Below are positions 10,220 to 22,300 of a stretch of 64,000 nucleotides of DNA, piece by piece. A program made the translations under genes and the position numbers. Positions within the stretch are counted from its first letter, which is position 1; each line of letters begins with the position of its first letter. This DNA comes from Hermatobates lingyangjiaoensis (taxonomy: Eukaryota; Arthropoda; Insecta; Hemiptera; Hermatobatidae), in the NCBI GenBank assembly GCA_026182355.1, contig JAPFBL010001617.1, forward strand, positions 8,247,001-8,311,000. The letters are read 5' to 3'. A model generated the notes under the pieces. It saw only the letters and a list, made by a program, of their open reading frames with translations. It ran no database searches and was not told the DNA's origin.

Positions 10220-10462
10220 ATGAAGAGTAACACACAGAGTAAAGAAACACACTTTCAAAATCACATTTTCGGACAATCCATCTTCACAAGAAAAGAGAAA
10301 GGGAGACCAAGCACTCTTGACGACTACTTTCCGTTGCATCTCCAACGTGCTTGGTCTCCCTTTCTCTTTGAAAGGTCTTGGTCTCTCCTGAAGACAGGTT
10401 GCCCGAAAATTTGGTTTTGCAAGTGTGTTTCTTTACTTTGTGTGTTACTCCTCTTCGATTTT
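10220..10462. repeat. Imperfect fold-back element
   Basis: The left half (gaagagtaacacacagagtaaagaaacacactt, gagaaagggagaccaagc) is answered on the right by gcttggtctccctttctctt and aagtgtgtttctttactttgtg followed by gttactcctcttc. Arms span about 115 bp with several differences and an extra segment (10372-10400) on the right. The right arm contains cctgaagacaggttgcccgaaa, another CTGANGA...GAAA arrangement. Confidence 0.75.
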
Positions 10463-10869
10463 GAAGTATATATATATGTATATATGAAACAAAACGACAC
10501 AAGGACAAAACAAAATATGCTACGAGGCCTTTCACTTTATGCATCAGAGAGTGACTAACAAACGAAGGCCGACTACCTTAAGACTGATAATTCAATTTCA
10601 CTTAGTGTTTATTTGACAAATTAATCACCAGTTTAACATTAGCACTGCTTTTTACTATTAGCCGCCCACTACCTACAAATATTGATAGAAGTTTTCTCTA
10701 AGAAATGTTATGAAGGCTGGTTCAAACCATATTTTTAAGAGCACATAAACTTTGTAGTAAAGAATTTCTTCAAGGATAAATTTATCACAATTTTAAATAT
10801 CTGCTCAGTTATGATATCTACGAATATTGATTGATAATATTATGAAAAAAAAGAAACAATCATTGAGTA

Positions 10870-11335
10870 GTGAAGTTGAAAAAGAACTCTTCGCAAGTAA
10901 GAAATTTGTTAGCCATCCCTTTCAGTAGGTCATTAAAAGATTGTCCCTCTTCTTTGGAAAAATACGACGTTTTTGTAGTTTTTAATAGTGGTGGCAATTT
11001 ATTAAACCGACTTATGAACAATTGCGACAAAGAGAAAGAAGGATGTATATACAAGATTCCTTGTGGTGATTGTGGGTCAACATATGTTAGGCAAACAGGA
11101 AAAAAAACATGCATATTCGTGTGAAACAACATAAATATATTGTTGGGAGACAAGAAGAGTCGAGTACTGTGAGCATATCAAGAATAAGGATCATGTAGTA
11201 AAATGGGAGGATGCTAACTAACATTAATTTTCCAGCTAGTTCAAATGTGCCCACTATGTCTCTAGGTAGATTAATTTTCGAGCAACCAGTTACTTATAGA
11301 AAGATTATAAGATAAAAAGAGCATCCCTCTAATAA
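10870..11335 (+). pseudogene. Penelope-like element, GIY-YIG endonuclease domain (broken)
   Basis: Penelope-like elements encode a reverse transcriptase followed by a C-terminal GIY-YIG endonuclease. Residues translated from about 11038 onward read GCIYKIPCGDCGSTYVRQTGK, the recognisable start of this domain (the paired C-x2-C before the TYVGQTG-type strand). After a frameshift near 11115 the domain continues with an R-x-KQHK block, then, after another shift, with an EHIKNKDHVVKWEDA block, and finally a segment ending RLIFEQPVTYRKIIR. These follow the usual order R..H..H/W..E. The reading frame is broken at least twice, and the RT part upstream is absent or unrecognisable, so this is a dead, 5'-truncated copy. 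It lies next to a fold-back (10220-10462) and is followed by a family A insertion. Confidence 0.85.
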
Positions 11336-11415
11336 AATAGTCAATGAAGAAGCCGCAGTGCTTTTAAATAATACTTGTTTAAAAGAAGACATGCTGCCAG
11401 TTTATACCAATATAT

Positions 11416-11520
11416 ATATCAAACCACAATATGAAATGCGAAAACAAGACTAAGATCTTTCATATTGTGGTTTGATTATTGATTGTTATTTCACGTGTTT
11501 ATGTGAAATCTTTATATATA
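11416..11520. repeat. Family A fragment in a TA context
   Basis: atcaaaccacaatatgaa and its inverted match ttcatattgtggtttgat flank acaagactaagatctt. The standard cacgtgtttatgtgaaatct tail and a TA run follow. It interrupts sequence following the Penelope-like remnant. Confidence 0.75.
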
Positions 11521-11527
11521 TATTGAA

Positions 11528-11880
11528 ACTCTATGGACATTAAATTAGCTACAGCCAATGTAATAAGTGAAATTGAGAGAATATGCAGGGCATATGGTAG
11601 ACAAAATAATATAATTTTATGTGAAGTACAAAAATTGTTCACGAAAGACCAAGAAGATATTATTTACTGGGCTCGTTAAAGAGGCTAATGAAGTTTGAAA
11701 GACGCCAGTGAGGTAGATTTCAAGAGAAGCCTTGGCTTTGGGAACGATTTTAAATGTGGGTGAGAACGGAAAGTAGGGAATTGCAAAACCTGTTTTATAT
11801 CTAATACGGACTTAATTAAAGCTTTGCAGAAATCTAGCAGAACTTTTATAGTACATATCATTTTTGTGTTAAAATCATAG
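11528..11880 (+). pseudogene. Decayed open frame of unknown origin
   Basis: One frame is open for about 55 codons (11530-11680, containing an ISEIERICRAYGRQ-type segment). It is followed by a stop-riddled stretch with a CG...GNCKTC-like cysteine pattern near 11755-11795. Composition is less AT-rich than the flanks. It may be another piece of a Penelope-like or other retroelement; I do not recognise it with confidence. Confidence 0.3.
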
Positions 11881-11889
11881 CCAAACAAT

Positions 11890-13095
11890 TTTCAAAAACA
11901 AACATTACTAATAATATTTAAAGTAACTCTTTCATGGAAGCTGGAAAGTTTGAACTGATAAGTAAACTTTCTAATATTACGCGAATAATGTAATGTACTA
12001 TAAAGATATTTTCCATCTTTTTTCTCTACCTGTCGTATGAGATAAACTAAAAGTGGGGGCGTTATTCATACTAAAAGGTTTTATAAATAAAATTGAACTT
12101 TATACTAAAACAAATGCATGTAATCATTATAACTAAAAAAATCAATACTCTATAACCAGTACCAATAAAAGAGCTTTACAACGAATACCGCTCACGAAAA
12201 TGAATACAGACACGAACTTATGGAACGCAAATAACATTATGATAAGAATAAAAATATGATCACCAGTAATGACCATCATTGCAACGGGAGACAGTTAATA
12301 CAAAGAAATTTACAGATATCCTTGACATAATCATCATCATAATCATCATCGCAGACAGAACTGTCATCCTCATCATCAGCACCATTGACACAAGCAACAC
12401 TTAAAATAAATCTGGTGTCGAATGCCACACGACCTCATTAGGCCTATGCCATTTTCCAGAAATTAAAATGCTTAAATAAATAATGAATTCTTGCCTATAT
12501 CCTTGACCAGAAAGTTTAAATTTAAAAAACAACGAATACTCATATTTATCACTTTAAAAGTAATAAATTTTACAATAATGTATGAAATAATCTGGTATTC
12601 AAAAGAACGTTTAAAACAAACCAACAAAGCTTTCAATTTTCTCGCCAAGAGCTCTGGTAAAAACTTTAAGCTACTTTGCTACCTTATTATTTATTAAAGC
12701 AAAATTTTTATTTCTACCAAACAGTTTAATCAAATAGAATAAAATTTAACATGCATTATCCGTATATTTTACAGTCTTTTGTTTAATATCCGTAATAATT
12801 CAATCAGAGTCCTCTAAAATTAATATATTCACTTCCCAGATCATTTTTCTAAACTTATGATCCTAAAGGACCATATTTAATCAAACCACAGGCTATACAT
12901 ATCAAATGTACCATAAACCAACAAACCAGAACTAATGCGATTTAAAACAAGCTCGTGTGGAATGAACTTTAATGAATCGCCCAAACATCCAAATTTATTT
13001 TTTAGTTAAAGTATCACCTATGAAACTGTAATATTGGTTCTATTTAAATAAGAACTTTGGTAATGATAGCTCTTTCGGTTTTTCCTGCGCTCTCT
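11890..13095. other. AT-rich intergenic sequence
   Basis: No gene is recognised. A short imperfect (ATC)n microsatellite is present near 12329-12386. Confidence 0.5.
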
Positions 13096-13098
13096 TTA

Positions 13099-13108
13099 AC
13101 TCTCTCTC

Positions 13109-13164
<56 letters not shown>

Positions 13165-13172
13165 CCTCTCTC

Positions 13173-13214
<42 letters not shown>

Positions 13215-13232
13215 ACACGCACACACACACAT
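13099..13232. repeat. (CT)n microsatellite followed by (CA)n
   Basis: More than 110 bp of nearly pure CT dinucleotides with a few CC and TT interruptions, then a CACACG/(CA)n tail. Ser/Leu- or Arg/Glu-rich translations in either strand are artefacts of the repeat. Confidence 0.95.
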
Positions 13233-13769
13233 ACACCCACAGATAATTTTGCAAAACCTATTTTATATTACTCAGGGAAATATGAAATGTGCATTTTTGT
13301 TAAAACTCGATATCCAAATTTTAACTCGAACGCCATATATTTATCCTACCTCTATACATCATATAGAAGGGAAATGAAAGGACTGTCATCAAATCAATAA
13401 AATGAAAGGAATAGGTATCATACAAAAATATAACTTTCACTACCAACACCACCTTTTTATGAACAAAAACAACGAACATTGAGAAATCACCATTACCAGA
13501 ACCTTGTAGGTACAGATACATCAATGTTGTTGTTTAATTAGCAGGAATAAACATGATTTAGCTGATAAGTCAAAGATTTTAATATTTTTAAACACACAAT
13601 AAATTAACTATTTAAAACTGACTGTAAAAAATTACAAACTATAACCTGCCGTATAAACATATCTGGACATATTAGTTTATGTCCTTTGACCAAAAATAGA
13701 TTACATCAACACACGGCTGCAGCCAAGAAAAGGATACAAATTAAAATAACATAAACAATCCGACATACC

Positions 13770-13960
13770 ACCTCCCTTGAGTCGCTCTAATGTGTGTTTT
13801 ATCTTCTTTGTTCTCTTCTGGTAGGACAGCTAACCTTGAGGTAGGCCTCCTGTAAAATAATAGGTTTTGATGGTGACTTTATCAGCACCAGGGTGGATTT
13901 GCATTACTCTGCCATCAGTCCATTTCATTAAAGTAATCATTTCTTCTTCAAATATTACTA
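13770..13960 (-). pseudogene. BEL/Pao-type LTR retrotransposon remnant (C-terminal pol region)
   Basis: On the minus strand from about 13945 the translation runs ITLMKWTDGRVMQIHPGAD and then KVTIKTYYFTGG. This resembles the conserved W.LGRV...HPG.DG..R...V.T..G motif at the end of BEL/Pao Pol polyproteins (DUF5641). A short tail ends in a Gly-Gly-rich segment, as in that family. Only about 60 codons survive, with a stop, and no LTR or other pol domain was recognised nearby. The call rests on one motif. Confidence 0.5.
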
Positions 13961-14680
13961 ATCAAACAATTAAAACAAATGGACCAATGATCTAAAATTG
14001 CTAAAACATACGCTTATCTATTTTAAATTCTTCTTTAAAAGATCGACATTTTTCTTATTTTTTTCTTGAAAATAGTATGAGAGTTTTAATATTGGCAGGT
14101 TAATTGTGCCTTTCCTTTAAAATAAGCAGGTTATCGATAATACAGAATCTCAACCTGATATTTTTTTTCACTTTTCAATAACCTTTTAGCGTGTCCTAAT
14201 GATATAAAAAAATTATTCTCAATCTTCCTTCGATGTTCTTCTTCAACTACTTCTTTGTCAGTATACAACTCAATATTTCATTAAATTTTATTCAATTTGT
14301 TCATAGATATTCATTTTTTTTTAAACTTAATACTAATTGTCTAAATGTTTAGTCATTTATCTTTATCTTTATCCTCAAATGATAGAAAAGATGTACTAAA
14401 TCCAGTAAGCAGTTACCTATAACTGGTCTTTGCTTTTTTAATTTTTTTTATTCGGATTTTATATTTGATGATTTAAGAGACTTTCAAATAATATCTACTA
14501 ATGCTTTAAAAAAGTGAACTAAAATAATATTATTGATATAGTCAAATGTTATGACCTAGGTATAGGTTTGAAGGTTTGAAGGTTAAGACTATGGTAAAAG
14601 GAATTGAAAGAATCCAGTTTTTTCTTAATTAATACAGTAGTAATGTACTATTAATAACAATATTATTTGTGTAAAATACA
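13961..14680. other. AT-rich sequence, nothing recognised
   Basis: No open frame, RNA gene or repeat boundary could be supported in this stretch. Confidence 0.4.
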
Positions 14681-14689
14681 ACTAGGTTA

Positions 14690-15828
14690 GTAATGTTGTC
14701 GAAGAATCCCTGTCAAATCTTCTGGGTCTTCCTCAACCGCAGCCAAAGCCATAGCTCTCCTCACCAGCAGACCTTGTTCATTCTGATCATCCTGAGTGAG
14801 GAGTGTCTTGATGTTTTTTACCAGCGGGTTAGAAGAATCCACATTGCTGCAATCTTCCTTCTTTCCCAGATTTCGAATAAACCTGGAGAGGCACTCCAGT
14901 TTGACCTCTTGGTGGAGGAACTCGTTCGGGGCTTAACGGGTTGGAACTGTCCTAGAGGGGTTTCTATGAAGAAGGACCTGCACGAGACCAATATGTCATC
15001 TGCATAGATCCCCTCAAGTGTTTGCATGTTTCTGTTATTTTTATTCTACTTGGGAAAGTCCTGTAAATAAAGGTTGAAAAGGATGAGACCAAGACAAGAA
15101 CCTTGTGGTACACCCCTCTCAATCCTGTATTCAGAGGATAGAGTGTTTCGGGCGTTAACTCTAAAGGATCGTTCAGTTAGATACGAGTGAACGATCCTTT
15201 GGAACCATAGGGGTAGCCCGGCGTCTCCTAGTTTCTTAACAATGCCTTCGTGCCAAACGCAATCAAAGGCCTTGTTAAGGTCGATGGCTAGGGTGTATGT
15301 TCTAAGCTTCCTTTGCTTAGCATAGTATAAGAAGCTGAGGGTGCGTCGCAGTAACTGAACGCATCCGTGTCCTTTCCTGTATCAAAACTGGATGTCTGTA
15401 AACTGGAGAGACTCGGATACGTGTTTAAGTAAGGCCTTTTCGAATACTTTGCTCATTGAGCTAAGTAAACTTATAGGCCTGTAGCTTGATGGTAATGTTG
15501 GATCCTTACCCGGTTTCGGGATAAGGATTATCCTGGCCTGTTTCCAAGCTGACGGAAAATAACCTACTTTAATTCAAGCATTAAATATGGAGGTTAACCA
15601 TTTCAGTGTCGGGTCAGGGAGCTGCTTCAGAACGTAATTGTTTACGTCATCCGCACCCGGCGCTTTGCGTCTCGGGAGCCCTTTCAATATGGCCTTAACT
15701 TCCTCCATATTGAAAGAGATAGACTCCTCCAGAGAAGGTATACAAGGAGAGAGTTTAAGGCCATCCTCTTTGTATAATTCGCCTAGGGACTCGGAGAATG
15801 CCTCTGCAATTATTAACGAAGGTCTGCT

Positions 15829-15864
<36 letters not shown>

Positions 15865-15873
15865 CAGAATCAA
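14690..15873 (-). pseudogene. Non-LTR retrotransposon reverse transcriptase (jockey/CR1-like), truncated and broken
   Basis: Reading the minus strand from 15873 to 14690, the reverse-transcriptase blocks of a LINE appear in order. A thumb-proximal LPRRKAPGADDV segment comes first. It is followed by WKQARIILIPKPGKDP and SSYRPISLLSSMSKVFEK, then an AIDLNKAFDCVWHEGI block with a catalytic Asp. Next come GVPQGSCLGLILFNLYLQDF, and YADDI with the catalytic Asp pair (about 14995-15006). In-frame stops occur after the SIFNA segment (about 15573), in the DIQF-stop-YRKGH segment (about 15380) and after DFPK (about 15050). The endonuclease domain is missing: the left (5') end of the element stops at the TA tract at 15832-15863. 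LINEs reverse-transcribe their RNA at a nicked target; this copy cannot do so. Confidence 0.93.
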
Positions 15874-16095
15874 TATTATATCAACCGTTTGATAATATAG
15901 GCATGTTATCTAATTGGGATTCGGTCAATTTTCTAGGTTCAAAAATCAAACTCTCGTTGCCGACTTTTCGGTTTTATTTTAAAAACCTTTATTGTGAAGG
16001 TTTGAACATTTATATATATATATATATATATACTCTTATATATGATCAAACCACAATAAGAAGATGTGAAATCTTATGTGAAATCTTTTTATACT
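15832..16095. repeat. TA tracts with family D and family A fragments
   Basis: After (TA)n, a family D half-unit follows (15899-15990: attgggattcggtcaatttt, caaactctcgttgccgac, cggttttattttaaaaacc). A second TA tract (16012-16031) and a truncated family A piece (gatcaaaccacaataagaag, gtgaaatctta) then follow. The arrangement repeats that near 18.9-19.0 kb. Confidence 0.7.
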
Positions 16096-16289
16096 GTTAT
16101 ATATTGTGTCGAGAGCTGTAATTTGAGGAAATAAATTTAATGATTTTCATTTATTTATGCTAACATGATTTTTAATGTCATTTGATATCCATGTTTTAAT
16201 GTACAAAATATTTTCCTTTCATATAATATTTGACAAACGTTTGACCTTACCTCTTGTGTTTGATCTTACTCTAAATTATTAATTACTAA

Positions 16290-16560
16290 ATTATTAGGGA
16301 GCGTACAATCAAGATTTGCTCCAGGCATTGCCAGACCACTGCGCACCACTGAACTTGTTAAGCCAAAAAAAGTGAAGGAAATGCAAGTTTGTGGCAGAAA
16401 TTGTGATGCAAAGTTAAAGATGTATTGGAGAGAGGGAAGCTGTAGGCGGGACAGGCAGACATTCCACCTATCTCTGGGACCCCTCCCCAGCAAGTCAGCA
16501 ATCCAGTCCGACCACGTCTTCTCTTTGCCTCTTCAATAACTCTGATGCATTTAAGACTCT
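16290..16560. other. Unexplained GC-richer block
   Basis: Composition is clearly less AT-rich than the flanks and the plus strand is open for about 75 codons from about 16290 to 16540, but no motif is recognisable and no start or splice pattern is persuasive. It could be an old coding exon or a mobile-element piece. Confidence 0.3.
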
Positions 16561-17880
16561 TCCCAACACACGTACCAACTCAGCCAAACCAACTACAATC
16601 TCATATTAAGTCAAATTTAAGATTATGAACATAAATTATTTATTATTATTATTATTTGTACTATTATTTGCATTAATCATTTTACTCCTTAAGAAAATTT
16701 AGCAAAACTGGATCAACAACTAATCTTACGAACGACATCTAAATACGTTAAACATGAGATGTTAGGTTAACTAGTTGAATACTTCACAATTTCATAAACA
16801 CAAACAACAAAATCAACAAATTTGTTATTACATAGTTACTAAAAGTAATAATCAATCAATATTAAATAATATTAAAAATTTCAAGTTAATAACTATTAAT
16901 TAATTATAGATTAATTCATTTCAACATATTTGTTTATGTAAAAAAATAAAATAAATTTCTCAAAATATCACAGTCTCAATGTAATTAAAATATTTCTTAG
17001 TCTGCTTTGTATAGATCGTTAATATTAGTAATATTGTTGCACTTGCATGGACATTTATTTCCTTGTATTAACATATTGTCAAACAGGTTTATTATTTATT
17101 TATAGTTTCTTTTATTTTTATTCATTTTTGTAAAAATGTATTATTTATTGATTCCACTTTGCTAGTACCCCTTAGGAAATGTGATTATTAGCATTTATTG
17201 ATAAAAATACAAAAAAATCTGGATTATTAAAGAAATAACTCGTTGATCTTGTACAGAGGTCTCCAGAGGTGTCGATATCGACCACCAGATGAGAGAACCA
17301 TGGGGGTCGAGTTCCTAGTGGCTAAATGGGTTCACATATTAAATGTTCATTATTGAGTTTATAAAAACACAAATGCCCGAAGGGGTTGATAGGAAAACAA
17401 GGTTCGGAAGGGTGTTGATAAGTAGGAAGAACAAGGATTTATTTAACATGCGTTATAACACCCTTTGATAATATGGACTCGAGGTACAGAACAACTAAAA
17501 GCAGAAATTTCTTCGGTATAGATATTTAACAGATTTCAAATTAACCAATTCGAAAACATTTAAGATTTTTAAATGTATATGTATTAGGTAATGAATTGAT
17601 CAATATCGTATCAATATGTATTGATTAATACATGGGGCAGCCATGAAAGTAACAATCAATGTCATGGCTGCCACATGAAATTGATGTGGCAGCCATGATT
17701 TCAGTATTCCATTATTTGTTCATAAATGTGCATACAGTCTCTATGTACATTTATGAGCAAAATTATTAATTAGTAATCAGTTGCGTTTACACAAGCAAAT
17801 TAGAATTAAAACTGAAGTTGTTTCCAGGTAGATTACTTTCGTGTGTCAAAATTTGAAATAAAGCTGTAGAGCTATTAACA
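16561..17880. other. AT-rich intergenic sequence
   Basis: No gene is seen. GC-richer debris lies at 17250-17520. A short motif, ggcagccatga, occurs three times within 17646-17697, once inverted, giving a small potential hairpin. Confidence 0.4.
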
Positions 17881-17920
17881 TTGAATACTGTTCATATATA
17901 TATACATATATATATATATA

Positions 17921-18077
17921 TGATCAAACCACAATAAGAAATGGGAAAACAAGACTAAGATCTTTCGACCGTAACAAGCGGTCTTCGTCAGAGTCAAAAA
18001 CCCATCTTGTTTTCCCATTTCTTATTGTGGTTTGATGGTTTGATCATTGATTGTTATTTCACGTGTTTATGTGAAAT

Positions 18078-18080
<3 letters not shown>
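17921..18080. repeat. Fold-back element, family A
   Basis: The left arm, tgatcaaaccacaataagaa..., begins at 17921. After a shortened centre (gtcttcgtcagagtcaaaaa), tcttgttttcccatttctta and the matching right arm follow. The cacgtgtttatgtgaaatct tail then runs into (TA)n. A (TA)n tract also precedes it. A hAT element has since inserted into the right-hand tract. Confidence 0.88.
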
Positions 18081-18111
<31 letters not shown>

Positions 18112-18114
<3 letters not shown>

Positions 18115-18914
18115 TGGCGACTCCTGACCTTTTTCTTTAGGCATGCAATTTTCAAAGAATAAAAGAAATACAGAGAAATATCCTTCTAATTCTCATGTTC
18201 AGTCTTTTCATGTTGCACAAAAGGATAATGATGTATTAAAAACATTTTATGGGGATTTGAATCAGGTTTTATTTGGAAATACTTTTAACATTAACTTTTA
18301 TTAACCAATACAATAAAAATAGGCAAAAAATGTTTTTATTAAAGAAAGAGATACACAATACATCATTTGAATAAAAACTTCTTGCAAAATTCTTCGATAA
18401 CAAAACCATAAAACTTCTCTCTATCTGCCATGAAATCTTTAAGTAAATGTCTTTCAATTGAAATTAGGGATAAATTAGACAATCGCTCTTCACTTTGGGA
18501 GCTTCGTAAATAACTTTTAATTCTTTTGAGGGCAGAAAACGATCTCTCAACACTTGCTGTTGTTATGGGAATAGTCATAACCAAATTCATGAGTTTATAA
18601 ATTTCCGGAAGACCTGTGTGCAAATCACTTTCCAGTATGTATTTGAGGAGCTCAGCAAGCCTGAGTTGCAGTGTATGCAAACTTCGTTCTTGTTTCTCTT
18701 GGCAATTAAGAACAATTTCATTAACCAGAAATGATAAGAGTAAACCCCTGTATTGGGAAGCTTAGCGCAATCATAGAAAATGGTTCCTTAGCGTGTAGAG
18801 GAATAAAAAAAAGGGGTTGCTTTAAATATTTCGAGTCTCGAACATTTTGGTTTCTTTAAAGATGAATTCTATGCATGCAATGCATGCGTTGCATTCCCTG
18901 AGAAATCGCCACTG
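18112..18914 (-). mobile_element. hAT transposon, internally deleted, with both termini
   Basis: The element starts CAGTGGCGA at 18112 and ends with the inverted TCGCCACTG at 18906-18914, a typical hAT-type terminal inverted repeat. ATATATAT lies on each side and fits an 8-bp target-site duplication, although the TA tract makes this uninformative. It is 803 bp long, far shorter than an autonomous hAT element, and keeps only the 3' end of the transposase gene, on the minus strand. It therefore needs transposase in trans, if it moves at all. It sits inside the TA tract of a family A fold-back, so it is younger than that insertion. Confidence 0.9.
18363..18745 (-). pseudogene. hAT transposase C-terminal dimerisation domain (truncated)
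   Basis: The frame reads through a helical region to IPITTASVERSFSALKRIKS, the highly conserved hATC motif. A short LSNLSLISIERHLL-type segment and a stop at 18363-18365 follow. The domain mediates transposase multimerisation. The N-terminal zinc finger and the DDE catalytic core are missing. The context (ZMYM1-like family of hAT proteins) is judged from the motif wording only. The frame is otherwise intact for over 100 codons, so the deletion rather than point decay inactivated it. Confidence 0.92.
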
Positions 18915-19030
18915 ATATATATATATATATATAGGTGTGTTATCTAATCGGGATTCGGTCAATTTTTTTAGGTTCAAAAATCGAACTCTCATTGCCGAAG
19001 TTTTGGTTTTATTTTAAAACCTTTTTCATA
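18915..19030 (+). repeat. TA tract and family D fragment
   Basis: A (TA)n remnant is followed by ttatctaatcgggattcggt, caattttttt, tcgaactctcattgccgaag and ttttggttttattttaaaac, matching 15899-15990 and, inverted, 2190-2298. Confidence 0.75.
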
Positions 19031-19334
19031 CGCCTACAAACAAACGATAATAAGAAATCACATATCAACATCTAACATATACACAATATGAAAATGAATT
19101 GTTACAACTTATGAATATTATAAGTAGAAGTACTTAGAGATAAATAAAACAATATAAGTTACAGAAGTAAGAATTTTTTAAACTAAGAAAATGAAATTTA
19201 CATTATTTAAAGGAACAACAATCTTAACCGGACAAAACTTTCGACTAGAATAATAAGATTACATTACAAGTAACCTCAACACTGTTCATTCAAAGGAACT
19301 AAATAAATCAAATTTCACTAAACCTCAGTACAAC
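19031..19334. other. AT-rich sequence, nothing recognised
   Basis: No open frame or repeat boundary could be supported. Confidence 0.4.
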
Positions 19335-22300
19335 ACTCCCTGTATAATAATTCTATAAGAGACCAGAAATGTAAAACATAATTCGAATTTGTAATCTTTC
19401 CTTTGAAGATTAATAAATGTAATTTATCGTACAACCTTAATTATAAATTATCTTAAAATGACATTTCTCTTCGATGTTTATGATGTTTTTCAGAGAATAT
19501 AAGAGTATTTTATTGTTTTAAATTTGAAAATTTGTCTTAAATATTCAATGTAGAAGGATGTCAAGTAAACGATGTAAAAAATCCACTGGCTATTTGAACA
19601 AAAGCCAGTACTCTTGTAGGAGATTATTTCGTATCAAGAAATTTTCACTTTGGCTTTTTAAAAATGTTATGAATGCTGTAGTTATACTAATGAGATTATT
19701 TGCATCAGTGGTGTCATATACAAAAATAAGCTTATATATTGATAAGTCGATCAATCACTCACTATCTGTACTACCTCAGGAATGAAAGACTAATAAACAT
19801 CTCCCATTTAGATGTTTACATATGCTTAAATGAGACATTATACATTATATACCTAAGAAGTTTGATATTAAGTTTACTTATAGTAAAGTTGAGTTTAGGC
19901 CACTCCAGATTTTTTTCTCCTGAACTACTAATTCTAGAATCCTGAAAATTTTATAAGTAACTTCGGATTTTTAATACAACAGGAAATATTTTTTTTCAAT
20001 AAAATGTAAAAATTTTGACTTATAATTCAATCTGAAAGCTTATGAAAATAGAACATTCTGAGCAGGATGAGTTGAGAAATTTTTTTTTTAACTACATTCT
20101 CCAAAAGGGGGTTACAGTAGATTTTTTTGTTTTCAGAATTTTTTTTTGACGCTAAACGCCTCATTAAAAAACGATGCAACTTTGCCAAGAAATTAAACTA
20201 AAAATTATTAATTACTAAAAAAAAACGCACGTAATTTTAATCATGCAAAGAGGAATAACGGTATAAAAACTGTTTGTTTATCTTAGACTAACGGATCACA
20301 TTATATACTTGTCGAATTTATTGATATTTATTTACATTGTCTACATTCACTAAACATTTTTTTGAGTGAATCCACTGAAATAAAATTGATGTTTAGAAGT
20401 ATAATATAAAAAATTAAATAATTTATTGACTTATATGATATATAAGAGGAACAATATTTTTACATGTAAAAAATTACTGCCAATAAACATAAATTTCTGT
20501 TGCTTTCATGGTATGATAGATTTATCTCATAAAATGCGCTAATCGATCTATATATTGCACCTTTCAACTAAACTTAATATCAGATGAAAATTTCTTTGTG
20601 TTTATGAATCATAGTATCTTTGGATAGGGGTAGTAGTGGAGTGATAAAGCGCCACTAATAGCCTCTACACTCAATTCTGACTTTCTGCCTTCTGGAGGCT
20701 ACTCTGTTAATCTGCTATATGCAGGGACAAACGAATGAGGAGGAGAAGGTGATCAGGAGTTGGGCCACCTTCGTTTCACATCCTTCCTAATCCCCAAATT
20801 CCCTCCTTTTACCCCAGCCCCAATCTAAGGTGTTATGCGATCCGTGCCGAAGGATGGATGATACAGGGGTTACTGTATTATGAACGGAGTCTCAAGGGTA
20901 CCAGGCGACCCCCTTGATTAAATAGCCTTAGTCCGGTATGCAGAGCTCTGCTGGAGCAGACAAAATATTACCGATAGAGATACAGGGATTTTCCCCTCTA
21001 TGGGGAAGGAATCCGGGAACCATCCTCCGGAAGCGCAGAGGATCCAAAGGCGCTAACTAGTAGGAACCAACCTCCCACTAAGTTTCTCCTGAAACTTAGG
21101 GTGCCTCAATGGACATTATCAATGATGGTTTGTGCAGATTTTGCAAAGAGGAATAAACACCGTTGCACCTGCTGACTGACTGTAAGGCAACTTTGCTGCA
21201 CAAAGGTAGGTACTTTGGGACACTTAACAAAACCATAGAAAAACTTTTACCGCTGGAACCAGCAAAAGTGCTGAGCTTCTTGGAAGCGTTGAAGCTAACT
21301 GCTGGGGTACTTTAGTACAGAAGAGGGGAAGTACAATAGTTTTCTTCTTAAGATGCAATGCTATAGTCACCCTCAAATTATATCAATAATCTTAGAATAA
21401 TATTAAAGTGAGTAGAATGGATCTTCCATCAAGATAGGGGAGTTATGTTAGTTGACAAATATCCAGTTTTTTCACTATTCTAGTCTAATAGTTTATATCT
21501 ATTATTTTTAAAAATTTCAAGCTTCCAGTTATTATAGTTTGAAATTATGCTGCATTCCCGGCTTTGACTTTGATTCGAGTATGAAAAACTGGCGAATTAC
21601 TAATATATTTTTCTCAATATACATTATACAATACAATTATACAATTTTACATTGTACAATATACATTCTCAATATTTTTTCTCAATATACAATATATATG
21701 TCTTAAAACGACATTTTTTCTAAGATGTTTCTGACATTTTTTAAATAAAATAGGAATATTTACAAGTTTAAGGTGGGAAAATTTGTCTTAAATATTTAAT
21801 GCATAAGGAGGTCAGGTAAACTATGTGAGAGATCGACTGGCTATTGGAACAAAAGTTCTCCCGAAATAAGAAATTATTTCGTAACACGAAATCTACCTTT
21901 TCATTTTTCAAAAATGTTATTACTTGTGTAAATATAATAATGATATTTCATGCATCAGTATGATAGACAATAATAAGCATATATATTGATAAGTGGATCA
22001 ATCACTATTTGTACTATCTCCAGGGATGAAAGACTAATAAACACCTCCCTGTAAGACATTCATATTATGCCTAAATTGGACATTATACATGATAATGAAA
22101 ATATATTAGAATTCTCTTTACAGCTTGGTAATATTATTTATTTTGGGAGAAAATTTAATTGTTTTATAGTATTTGTTTAGAGTAAAGAAAAATTGCTTGA
22201 ACTCACTCTTAGTTAAACTGTACCAGAAGTTCCCTTTTTGTAAATGCAATTTCATCCAAAAAGTTTTTTCCCTACCTCTTAAACGGTTCTAGTTTTGAGT

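Noticed and set aside
13040..13377. Arg/Glu-rich and Ser/Leu-rich frames
   Set aside because: Translations of the (CT)n microsatellite.
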